Assembly: GCF_016735695.1 (NCBI RefSeq)
Contig: NZ_JAERQD010000005.1
Coordinates: forward strand, 62,001-126,000
DNA length: 64,000 nucleotides
Direction: 5' to 3'
Source of the DNA: Microvirga zambiensis WSM3693
GTDB lineage: Bacteria > Pseudomonadota > Alphaproteobacteria > Rhizobiales > Beijerinckiaceae
The position numbers and the translations under genes were made by a program. Below the pieces are notes generated by a model. It saw only the letters and a list, made by a program, of their open reading frames with translations. It was not told the DNA's origin and searched no databases. Positions 43,077 to 51,075 of this stretch are shown here, in pieces (position 1 is the stretch's first letter; every line of letters begins with the position of its first letter).

Positions 43077-43134
43077 TTAGAGCATCGGATTCATCCCAAA
43101 AGTGCAAATCCACTTTTGGGTCCGATGCTTTAGC
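43077..43134. repeat. Family B palindromic repeat, short unit
   Basis: AGAGCATCGGATTCATCCC then AAAAGTGCAAATCC, CACTTTTGGGTCCGATGCTTT. The perfect arms AGCATCGGA / TCCGATGCT and AAAAGTG / CACTTTT are nearly identical to the second unit of the cluster at 243-455. It lies between the secreted hydrolase and the hybrid sensor gene. Confidence 0.85.
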
Positions 43135-44650
43135 GCGCACGCCTCGATGCGCGCGGGAACAGGGGGATGACCTTGTTGTCGTTCTCTCTCTGCACGCTCA
43201 GCTGCCGCTGGATCGCCGCATGCAGATCGCGGCTGAGGATCGGCTTTTGCAGGAGCGGAAACTCGCTGTCCTCGCCGGCAACGACGGGATTGCCGGTGAT
43301 CAGCACCACCAGCAGGCTCGGGAAGGTCTGACGCACTTCACGAGCCAGCATGACGCCGTTCATCGTGCCGGGCATGGCCACATCCGCCAGGACGAGAGAG
43401 GGCCGGCGCAGGTTCAGGCTCTTCACCGCCTGCGCGGCGTCGGTCGCGATGCTCGTTACGTAACCGAACTCCTCGAGCGTCGATTGCAGGGCGAGCGCCA
43501 CTTCGAGCTCGTCGTCCACCACGAGAATTTCCGTGTGGTTCGGCACGCTCGCCTCCGCCACGTCTTCCTCGCTCGCGGTGCCGGCCGGCAGCATGGTCGC
43601 GGCGTCGGCGCGGGGCAGATACAGGATGATCGCGGTGCCGGCCGCGTCCCGGCGCACTTCCGAGGCGCCGCCGATGCCCTGCAGGAAATGCAGGCTCTGG
43701 CGCAGGGAGAGCCAGGACGACAGATCCAGATCGCGTAGGGCGAAGCTCGGCTCCAGCTCGACGCCGGAACCCGTCGGCCGCTCCTCGTCCGGCCCGGCGC
43801 TGTGGATCGTGAGCTGCACGAAATCCCCTTCGCGCGTCAGGTCCGGAAGCGACCCCTTTTCGACCTGCACATTACGGGCCTCCATCGTGATGAAACCGCC
43901 CTGCGGCAGGGCATCGCGCGCATGGGCGCTCAAGGTCACGATGGCGGTCTGGATGTCGTCGGGATTGGCCTCGATGGACCACAGGTCCTCCGCGAGCGAC
44001 AGGCGCAGCTCGACCGTGTCGCGCAGGAGCGAGCGACTCAACAGATCGGCCACCGAACCCACCTGCTCCGCGATGTTCACATATTGAAGCTTGGTTTCGC
44101 CCTGCCGCGCGAAAGCACTCGATTGCGCGATGAGCTTGGCGGCCTGATCGGCCGCCACGAGCGCCGAGAGCAGCTTGCGCTGCAGGATCGGCTGATCCTT
44201 GAGCTGGCGCGCCGCCGCATCGATGTTGGCGCCGATCACCATCAGCTTGTTGTTGAGGTCGTGGGTGATGCCTTCGCGCAGGCGGTCTACGGCCTGCGCC
44301 TTCTGCATGCGGCGCAGGGCATCGTCCTCGTCGGGCGCGGGCGTTTCCTCGAAGGCGGAAAATTCGCCGAAAGGTGGCACTTCGACGACCGGCGGCTCGA
44401 AGGAGGCGACCGTCACCTCGTCGAACACCGCGAAATCATCCGATGGGCTGTCGTCACGCTCGCGCACGGCCTGTTTGATTTGCCGGCCGATCAGCAGCGG
44501 AGCCCCGGCGGCGAGCAGCAGGAAGAGCCCTGCGGAGGCCGCCACGAGAGCCGAGCTTCTGACATAGGCAGCCACCGCCAGCCCGAAACCCGACATGATC
44601 AGGGCGCAGGACAGGCTCAGGAGGGTCAGCTTCAGCGAGACGGGCAGCAA
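43130..44650 (-). CDS. Hybrid sensor-like protein with degenerate ATPase domain and intact receiver
   Basis: A 506-residue membrane protein: two TM helices (about 8-30 and 34-56), an acidic linker, a dimerisation region with phospho-acceptor-like His130 (GITHDLNNKLMVI), an ATPase-like region (about 215-350) and a receiver domain (374-495). The receiver keeps its Asp pair (VVDDE), Asp423 (LADVAMP), Thr452 and Lys469. The ATPase region lacks the N-box asparagines (TLSAHARDAL in place of NLAINARDAM) and the G1 Asp (HSAGPDEE), so autophosphorylation is unlikely. The start is a TTG at 44650 by length; a later ATG at about residue 19 is possible. Confidence 0.82.
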   Translation of the reverse strand: MLPVSLKLTLLSLSCALIMSGFGLAVAAYVRSSALVAASAGLFLLLAAGAPLLIGRQIKQAVRERDDSPSDDFAVFDEVTVASFEPPVVEVPPFGEFSAFEETPAPDEDDALRRMQKAQAVDRLREGITHDLNNKLMVIGANIDAAARQLKDQPILQRKLLSALVAADQAAKLIAQSSAFARQGETKLQYVNIAEQVGSVADLLSRSLLRDTVELRLSLAEDLWSIEANPDDIQTAIVTLSAHARDALPQGGFITMEARNVQVEKGSLPDLTREGDFVQLTIHSAGPDEERPTGSGVELEPSFALRDLDLSSWLSLRQSLHFLQGIGGASEVRRDAAGTAIILYLPRADAATMLPAGTASEEDVAEASVPNHTEILVVDDELEVALALQSTLEEFGYVTSIATDAAQAVKSLNLRRPSLVLADVAMPGTMNGVMLAREVRQTFPSLLVVLITGNPVVAGEDSEFPLLQKPILSRDLHAAIQRQLSVQRENDNKVIPLFPRASRRAR

Positions 44651-44792
44651 GGGAATTCCGCTTTTCGAAAATATGAATTGACCTGACGCCCCCCAGACGC
44701 CACTTGCAACGCCTATCTTGGCTAACGCAATCAGGACGACAAGCGAGCACGGCCTCGCAATAAAGTGTTAGTGCCCGACAAAGGAGATAATT

Positions 44793-47036
44793 GTGCGGCT
44801 TTCTGATGTCCCTGGCTTGACGCAACTGACCCTTGCCTTGGCTATGACGGCCACATTTCTCCCGAAAGCAGGCGCCCAGGAGGCGATCGAGCGCCGCGTG
44901 AACGACCTCCTCGCCCAGATGACCCTGGAGGAGAAGGTCGGCCAGCTGAATCTTGTCTCCCACGGTCCGCCGCTGCGCTGGGAGGACATCTCGGAGGGGA
45001 AGGCTGGAGCCCTCCTCAACTTCAACAGCGCGCAGGACGTGGCCCGCGCCCAGGCCCTGGCGCGCCAGAGCCGCCTCAAGATCCCGCCGCTCTTCGGCCT
45101 CGACGTGCTGCACGGGTTTCGTACCCAGTTCCCGCTTCCCTTGGGCGAGGCTGCCGCCTTCAGCCCACGCATCTCCCGGTTCGCCTCCGAATGGGCCGCC
45201 AGGGAAGCGTCCTATGTGGGCGTGAACTGGACTTTCGCGCCGATGGCGGATCTTTCGCGCGACAGCCGCTGGGGCCGCATCGTCGAAGGCTTCGGCGAGG
45301 ATCCGACGCTGGGTGCCGCTCTCACGGCGGCCCGCGTCGAAGGGTTCCGCGCGGGCGGCCTCGCCGCCGCGGCAAAGCATTTCGCGGGCTACGGCGCCCC
45401 CCAGGGCGGGCGCGACTACGACACCACCTACATCCCGCGCGCGGAGATGTACGACACCTATCTGCCGCCCTTCCGCGCCGCGGTGGAGGCCGGCACGGCA
45501 AGCTTCATGGCTGCGTTCAATGCGCTCAACGGCGAGCCCTCGACCGCCAATCCCTGGCTGCTGACGGACGTGCTGCGCAAGCAATGGGGCTTCGACGGTT
45601 TCGTCACCTCCGACTGGGTCGGCATCGGCGAACTGATCAACCACGGCATCGCGGCGGATGGCGCCGAGGCCGCGCGCAAGGCGATCCTCGCCGGCGTCGA
45701 CATGGACATGATGGGCCTGCTCTACATCAAGCACCTGCCGGACGAGGTGCGCGCCGGCCGGGTGCCGGAAAGCGTCGTCGACGAATCCGTGCGCCGCGTG
45801 CTGCGCACCAAGTTCCGCATGGGCCTGTTCGACGGTCCGGACATCGATACGTCCCATCTCGACAGCGCCTTCCCGTCACCGGAATCGCGCCAGGCCGCGC
45901 GCGAGGTGGCGCGCGAAACCTTCGTGCTGCTGCAGAACCGTGGCGACGTGCTGCCGATCCCCTCGAGCGTGCGCTCCGTTGCGGTGGTCGGTCCGCTTGC
46001 CGATGCGCCGCACGACCAGATGGGTCCGCACGCCGCGCGCGGGCATAAGGAGGACAGCGTCTCGATCCTCGAGGGCATCCGCCGCCGCGCGGAAGGTGTC
46101 GGCATCGCCGTGCGCCATGCTCCGGCCTGCGACCTCTTCTGCCGCGACACGGCGGGCCTGCAGGCGGCCCTCGATGCGGCAAAGCAATCGGACTTCGTCA
46201 TCGCCGTCTTCGGCGAGCCGCAGGAACTCTCCGGCGAGGCCGCGTCCCGCGCGCATATGGAGCTCAACGGCAAGCAGATCGAGGTTCTGGAAGCCCTCGC
46301 CAAGGCCGGCAAGCCGGTGGCCCTCGTGATCATGGGCGGCCGCCCGCAGATACTGGGACCGGTGGCAGAGAGCATCCCGTCGATCCTGATGGCCTGGTAT
46401 CCGGGCACGGAAGCCGGCCCCGCCGTGGCCGACGTGCTGTTCGGCGACGTGAACCCGAGCGGCAAGCTGCCCGTCACCTGGCCGCGCGCCACCGGCCAGA
46501 TGCCGATCTACTACAACCGCCTGCCCACCGGGCGCCCGACCCTGCCGAACAACCGCTTCACCCTGCATTACATCGACGAGGAGATCACGCCGCTCTATCC
46601 GTTCGGCTGGGGCCTGAGCTATACCCGCTTCGCCTATTCCGACACGGTGATGGCTCAGAAGCAGATCGGCGAAGGTGAGATGCTGGAGGTTTCCTTGACC
46701 GTGAAGAACACGGGCGCAAGGGACGGCCAGGAGGTGGTGCAGCTCTATACCCGCGATCCTGTGGCGAGCCGCAGCCGGCCCTTGCGCGAGTTGAAGGCCT
46801 TCGAGAAGATCGCCCTCAAGGCCGGCGAGGCGAAGCGCGTGACCCTGCAGGTGCCGGTCGAATCCCTCGGCTTCCATCTCGACGACGGCACCTATCTCGT
46901 CGAGGCCGGCACGATCCAGGTCTTCGTCGGCGGCAATTCGCTCGCGGAGCCCGTGGGCGATGTGGAGATCGTGAAGACCTTCCGCATTCCGCCCATGGAG
47001 CGGCGCGCCTCGGCCGCGACCGGCATCGTGCAGTAG
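44793..47036 (+). CDS. bglX: Beta-glucosidase, glycoside hydrolase family 3
   Basis: A 747-residue periplasmic GH3 enzyme with signal peptide (1-28, cleavage after KAGAQ). Domains: TIM barrel (about 35-365), alpha/beta sandwich (about 390-590) and fibronectin III-like domain (about 650-735). The nucleophile Asp is in FVTSDWVGIGEL; KHFAGYGAPQGGRDYD is the substrate-binding block. The second domain holds EPQELSGEAASRAHMEL. The start is GTG at 44793 with AAGGAG ahead. Length and domain order match BglX. It is the only gene in its unit, divergent from the hybrid sensor. Confidence 0.92.
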   Translation: MRLSDVPGLTQLTLALAMTATFLPKAGAQEAIERRVNDLLAQMTLEEKVGQLNLVSHGPPLRWEDISEGKAGALLNFNSAQDVARAQALARQSRLKIPPLFGLDVLHGFRTQFPLPLGEAAAFSPRISRFASEWAAREASYVGVNWTFAPMADLSRDSRWGRIVEGFGEDPTLGAALTAARVEGFRAGGLAAAAKHFAGYGAPQGGRDYDTTYIPRAEMYDTYLPPFRAAVEAGTASFMAAFNALNGEPSTANPWLLTDVLRKQWGFDGFVTSDWVGIGELINHGIAADGAEAARKAILAGVDMDMMGLLYIKHLPDEVRAGRVPESVVDESVRRVLRTKFRMGLFDGPDIDTSHLDSAFPSPESRQAAREVARETFVLLQNRGDVLPIPSSVRSVAVVGPLADAPHDQMGPHAARGHKEDSVSILEGIRRRAEGVGIAVRHAPACDLFCRDTAGLQAALDAAKQSDFVIAVFGEPQELSGEAASRAHMELNGKQIEVLEALAKAGKPVALVIMGGRPQILGPVAESIPSILMAWYPGTEAGPAVADVLFGDVNPSGKLPVTWPRATGQMPIYYNRLPTGRPTLPNNRFTLHYIDEEITPLYPFGWGLSYTRFAYSDTVMAQKQIGEGEMLEVSLTVKNTGARDGQEVVQLYTRDPVASRSRPLRELKAFEKIALKAGEAKRVTLQVPVESLGFHLDDGTYLVEAGTIQVFVGGNSLAEPVGDVEIVKTFRIPPMERRASAATGIVQ

Positions 47037-47123
47037 GGGACAGAGCGCGCCGCCGGGACACTCGCCTCGGGCCGCGTGCCCGGGCCCTGGCTGTGCTGAG
47101 GGATCGGCCCTACACTGGAGCCG

Positions 47124-47915
47124 ATGAATGCACCGCCGACGATCCGAGAGCACCGCAGCTTCGCCACCCGCTCCGTCCGGTCGGTGAAGGGCATCGCCGC
47201 CTCCGAACGCTCCGACGCGGCCGACACCCTGCTCGGCCTGGTGCTGACCTTCGTCGCCGGCGCGATCAATGCCGGCGGCTTTCTCGCCGTCGGCCAATAT
47301 ACCTCGCACATGTCCGGCATCCTCTCGTCCATGGCCGACAATCTGGCCCTGGGGGCGCTCAGCGTGGTGGGGCTCGGATTCGCGGCCTTCCTGCCCTTCG
47401 TTCTCGGCGCCGCCTGCTCCGCCATCCTGATCAACTGGGGCCGCCGGCACAGCCTGCACAGCCGCTTCGCCATGCCCCTCATGCTGGAGGCACTCCTGCT
47501 CCTCGGCTTCGGAATCCTCGGCTGGCTCGCTCATTCCTCTCAGGCTTTCATCGCGACTGCGATACCGCTCCTGTGCTTCATCATGGGCCTGCAGAACGCC
47601 ACCATCACCAAGATCTCGGGCGCCCGGATGCGCACCACTCATGTGACCGGCATCGTCACCGACATCGGCATCGAACTCGGCAAGCTCGCCTATTGGAACC
47701 GGGATGGCAGGCGGCCTGATCGCGTCGTCGCGGACCGTCACAAGCTGCGTCTCTTAAGCCTGCTGCTGTGCTCGTTCTTCACCGGCGGCGTCATCGGCGC
47801 CATCGGCTTCGACCGGATCGGCCTGCTCTTCGCGCTGCCTTTCGCAGCCCTGCTTCTTCTGATTTCGGTGCCGCCTCTGGTGGAGGACCTGCTCTCACGG
47901 TCGCACCCAGGCTGA
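47124..47915 (+). CDS. YoaK family (DUF1275) membrane protein
   Basis: A 263-residue protein with six or seven TM segments (DTLLGLVLTFVAGAINAGGFLAVGQYTSHMSG near the start, then FLPFVLGAACSAILI, PLMLEALLLLGFGILGWL and CFIMGLQNATITKISG). The VTGIVTDIGIELG block is typical of DUF1275/YoaK proteins, whose function is not established. TGGAG lies four bases upstream of the ATG. The next gene, an AI-2E family transporter, starts about 40 bases later on the same strand. Confidence 0.85.
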   Translation: MNAPPTIREHRSFATRSVRSVKGIAASERSDAADTLLGLVLTFVAGAINAGGFLAVGQYTSHMSGILSSMADNLALGALSVVGLGFAAFLPFVLGAACSAILINWGRRHSLHSRFAMPLMLEALLLLGFGILGWLAHSSQAFIATAIPLLCFIMGLQNATITKISGARMRTTHVTGIVTDIGIELGKLAYWNRDGRRPDRVVADRHKLRLLSLLLCSFFTGGVIGAIGFDRIGLLFALPFAALLLLISVPPLVEDLLSRSHPG

Positions 47916-47957
47916 GCGGGATTGGCGGGCGCGATCGCAGGTCTAGTTTCCTTGGCT

Positions 47958-49061
47958 ATGCCAGAGAAAGCCGCGGCTCCCCTCCCCCCGCCGTCCGACG
48001 AAAGCACCCCTGATGTCCGCATTCGCCGGACGAGGCGTTTCGTGGGCGCAGCGCTGCTGCTGCTGCTGGCGTTCTGGATGATCCAGTCCTATCTGATCAC
48101 CCTCGGCTGGGCGGTGATCATCGCCATCAGCGTCTGGCCGCTGTACCGCCGGATCCGGAGCCGCCTCGGAGGATCGCGCATCGCGGCACCGCTCCTCGTG
48201 ACGGCGAGCCTCGCCCTCCTGCTCATGATCCCCTTCGCGCTGGCCCTCGCCGAGATCGGCCGCGAGGGCGAGTTCATGATCGGATGGCTGACGCGTCTTC
48301 AGCAGAACGGCCTGCCGGTGCCCGAATGGCTCCACGGCCTGCCGCTGGCCGGCGAGCGTCTGGCACAATGGTGGCAGGCCCATCTGGCGAGGCCGCAGCT
48401 TGCCGAGCAATTCCTGAGCGGCCTCGACAGCCAGACCGTCACCGCGTGGTCGAAAACGCTCGGCGGCGCGCTGGCATCCCACCTTCTGCACGCCTTTCTG
48501 ACCTTCCTTACCCTCTTCATCCTGCTGCGCAGCGGCGACGAGATCGGCCATCACGTTCTGACGGTCATCGACCGCTGGTTCGGGCATCCGGGCGAGCGTC
48601 TCGCCGAGAGCATGGCCGTCGCCGTGCGGGGCACCGTGAACGGAACGATCCTGGTCGCCGTCGGCGAAGGCATCCTGATTGGCATCGGCTACGTCATGGC
48701 AGGGGTGCCGAACGCGATCTTCTTCGCCGTTCTCACCATCGCCTTCGCCATGCTGCCCCTCGGCGCATGGCTCGCCTTCGGCACCGCCGCCATCGTCCTG
48801 GTCCTGACGGGCGGGTCCATGGCGGCCGCCGCCGGGATCGTCGCCTGGGGCGCCGCCGTGATGCTGATCGGCGACAATTTCGTTCAGCCCGCCCTGATCG
48901 GCGGCGCCGTCGAGCTGCCCTTCCTGTGGACCCTGCTCGGCATTCTAGGAGGCCTCGAAACCTTCGGCCTGATCGGCCTCTTCCTCGGCCCGGTGCTGAT
49001 GGCAGCCCTGCTCACCATTTGGCGCCAGCAGAGCACGCCGGTTCCGGGTCGATATCCCTGA
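47958..49061 (+). CDS. AI-2E family transporter
   Basis: A 367-residue integral membrane protein of the TqsA/PerM family. Clusters of TM helices lie at the N-terminus (FVGAALLLLLAFWMIQSYL), in the middle (after a roughly 120-residue soluble loop) and near the C-terminus, where NAIFFAVLTIAFAMLPLGAWLAFG and LIGDNFVQPALIGGAVELPFLWTLLGILGGLETFGLIGLFLGPVL are the conserved blocks. Members range from AI-2 export to unknown transport. I placed the start at the ATG at 47958; no clear ribosome site is seen. Confidence 0.87.
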   Translation: MPEKAAAPLPPPSDESTPDVRIRRTRRFVGAALLLLLAFWMIQSYLITLGWAVIIAISVWPLYRRIRSRLGGSRIAAPLLVTASLALLLMIPFALALAEIGREGEFMIGWLTRLQQNGLPVPEWLHGLPLAGERLAQWWQAHLARPQLAEQFLSGLDSQTVTAWSKTLGGALASHLLHAFLTFLTLFILLRSGDEIGHHVLTVIDRWFGHPGERLAESMAVAVRGTVNGTILVAVGEGILIGIGYVMAGVPNAIFFAVLTIAFAMLPLGAWLAFGTAAIVLVLTGGSMAAAAGIVAWGAAVMLIGDNFVQPALIGGAVELPFLWTLLGILGGLETFGLIGLFLGPVLMAALLTIWRQQSTPVPGRYP

Positions 49062-49141
49062 TCGATGCCCGGCCGAACCGTTCGGTCGGGAACATCCGCA
49101 AAGGCATGGCGGTTCACCGTGACACGAAGGAGCCGCAATCC

Positions 49142-49981
49142 ATGCCCGATCCCACCCGCAATCCCGTCGAGACCCTCGCTCGCTTGGGCTATGGCGCGCG
49201 GGGCTTGGTCTACGGTCTCGTCGGTGCGCTCGCTCTGCTGGCCGCCATCGGCTCGGGCGGCCGGACGGACGGCAGCCGCGGTGCGCTCCAGACCGTGCTC
49301 GCACAGCCCTTCGGCCGGTTCTGGCTCACTCTGATTGCGCTTGGCCTGTTCGGCTTCTGCGCCTGGCGGCTCCTGGAGGCGCTGACCGACGCCGATCGCC
49401 GCGGATCCGACATGAAAGGTTGGGGCGTGCGCGCCGCCCATCTGATCAGCGGGTTCATTTATGCCGGGCTTGCGCTCTCGGCTCTCAACCTCGCCCTCGG
49501 ACATGGCTCTGGCGGCGGGGAAGACCAAGCCGCCCAGGACTGGACCGCCTGGCTCATGGGCCAGCCCTTCGGCCGATGGCTGGTGGGCCTCGTCGGCCTC
49601 GCCATCATCGGGACTGGGCTGGCCTTCCTGGCCAAGGCGTGGCGCGGCAACGTAGCGGAGCGCCTCCAGCTGCCGGCCGACAAGCAGACATGGGTCTGCA
49701 GCGTCGGTCGACTGGGCTTTGCCGCCCGCGGTGTGGTGTTTGTCCTGATCGGTGGCTTCGTAGGGCTTGCCGCCCTTCACGCCACGTCTTCGGAGGTGCA
49801 CGGCCTCGGCGGTGCGCTCCAGACGCTGCAGCAGCAGCCCTATGGCTGGGTACTCCTGGCTCTCACCGCACTCGGCCTCTTCGCCTTCGGCCTTTTCGGC
49901 CTCGTCCAGGCCCGCTACCGGCACATCGACCCGCCGGATCTAGACGACGCCAGAGCCGCCGTGGCACGGCTGGGACTATAA
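49142..49981 (+). CDS. DUF1206 membrane protein
   Basis: A 279-residue protein made of three repeats of two TM helices each (LARLGYGARGLVYGLVGALAL, RAAHLISGFIYAGLALSALNLAL, VGRLGFAARGVVFVLIGGFVGL), each followed by a G-x-LQ-type loop. This is the DUF1206 pattern; function is unknown. The ATG at 49142 is favoured by AGGAG nine bases upstream; ATG at 49106 is an alternative adding twelve residues. It is the last core-type gene before the low-GC transition region. Confidence 0.85.
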   Translation: MPDPTRNPVETLARLGYGARGLVYGLVGALALLAAIGSGGRTDGSRGALQTVLAQPFGRFWLTLIALGLFGFCAWRLLEALTDADRRGSDMKGWGVRAAHLISGFIYAGLALSALNLALGHGSGGGEDQAAQDWTAWLMGQPFGRWLVGLVGLAIIGTGLAFLAKAWRGNVAERLQLPADKQTWVCSVGRLGFAARGVVFVLIGGFVGLAALHATSSEVHGLGGALQTLQQQPYGWVLLALTALGLFAFGLFGLVQARYRHIDPPDLDDARAAVARLGL

Positions 49982-50436
49982 GCGCAGGATGGTCGGAAGA
50001 TTAAGCTGTTGGACGCGCAACGAGGAAGTACAGTGATGGCCTGGTTACCGATGAGGACGATCTTACAGGGATCTTGCTCGGCAATCTCGACGCAGAATTC
50101 GATAAGCAGATCGACGGCCTCATGTGGTCCAGTTCGGTTGTTCGCCATCGGCGTTGAGTAGCTTCCGAGGAAAACCAGATTGGTGCTGACTTCGTAATCC
50201 ATATATCTGTGCAAACGCCCATACAAAAATATTCGAAGGATGTCCTTGTACAAGCAACGAGGGTCGAGCCCGGGATATCGATGACCAAGGCCGCTCGTAG
50301 CGACCTATTAGCCTGACGCCGGAGTGCTAGAGGGCGCAGACTATTCAACGGGAATCGTCGCGTGTGTCCATGCGGCGCGTATCTTCATTGCCTTAACTTT
50401 GCGAGCTTGCTGCATTTCAGCCCCAGGAGGACTGGT
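49982..50436. other. Transition region between core genes and the catabolic operon
   Basis: These 455 bases hold no gene I can support. A minus-strand frame from 50253 reads DYEVSTNLVFLGSYSTPMAN and DLLIEFCVEIAEQDPCKIVLIGNQ, which looks somewhat protein-like, but its last 22 codons are only the antisense of the DUF1206 gene. It could be a decayed gene fragment. Base composition shifts here from strongly GC-rich to more mixed. No repeat, tRNA or attachment site is visible. Confidence 0.35.
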
Positions 50437-51063
50437 CTACTGGCTATCCGGCCTTTCGCTCGGCTGCATCCAAGGCCGTCGTTCGCGGTCAACTTTTGCA
50501 AAATTTGCGATCACGGAGGTATAACTCTGCGTTAGATCGATATCGTCCCAACCGTTGAGCAGCTTGGTGCGCCATACCGGATCGACCGTGAAGGACAGGA
50601 TGAGATTGGCAGACCAGATCGTCAGCGCTCCAAGGTCAACGGTCGCAGTCAATGCACCGTCACGTAGAACGTTGAGCAACGCTTCGCAATTTTCCTCACT
50701 GACAATCGCCGGCAAGAGACCATTGTTCACAGCATTGGAGGAAAAGATATCCCCGAAGGAAGGCGCAATGACGCAGGCGATCCCATAATCTACTAGCGCA
50801 TAGACGGCAGCCTCCCGCGACGAGCCGCAGCCGAAATTACGGCGGGTGACAAGAATCCTGGCGCCCTGTCGTTCCGGATCGTTGAGCGGGGAATTTGACA
50901 TTTCCGCGCCCGTTTCGTCGAACCGCAAGTCATGCAGCAGAAAGCTGCCATAACCGTCTGCTCGCGAGCGCTTCATGAAGCGGGCGGGAATGAGCTGATC
51001 TGTATCGACATTCGACAGCGGCAGTGGACAGGCTACAGCATCAAGGCTCTTGAACGGTTGCAT
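50437..51063 (-). CDS. Aconitase-type small subunit (LeuD-like)
   Basis: A 208-residue small subunit of the isopropylmalate-isomerase family, the swivel half of a hetero-dimeric [4Fe-4S] hydro-lyase. It shows NVDTDQLIPARFMKR, ILVTRRNFGCGSSREAAVYAL and CVIAPSFGDIFSSNAVNNGLLPAI. The start at 51063 follows AGGGGG; it lies 12 bases after the large-subunit stop. Its setting in a transport and ring-opening operon, with no other leucine genes, suggests a catabolic role such as dimethylmaleate hydratase, rather than leucine synthesis. This is the last gene of the operon. Confidence 0.85.
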   Translation of the reverse strand: MQPFKSLDAVACPLPLSNVDTDQLIPARFMKRSRADGYGSFLLHDLRFDETGAEMSNSPLNDPERQGARILVTRRNFGCGSSREAAVYALVDYGIACVIAPSFGDIFSSNAVNNGLLPAIVSEENCEALLNVLRDGALTATVDLGALTIWSANLILSFTVDPVWRTKLLNGWDDIDLTQSYTSVIANFAKVDRERRPWMQPSERPDSQ

Positions 51064-51075
51064 GAGCATCCCCCT

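Noticed and set aside
50254..50436. Possible extra gene between the broken frame and the LeuD-like gene
   Set aside because: No frame over this stretch has a start, ribosome site and protein-like pattern together.
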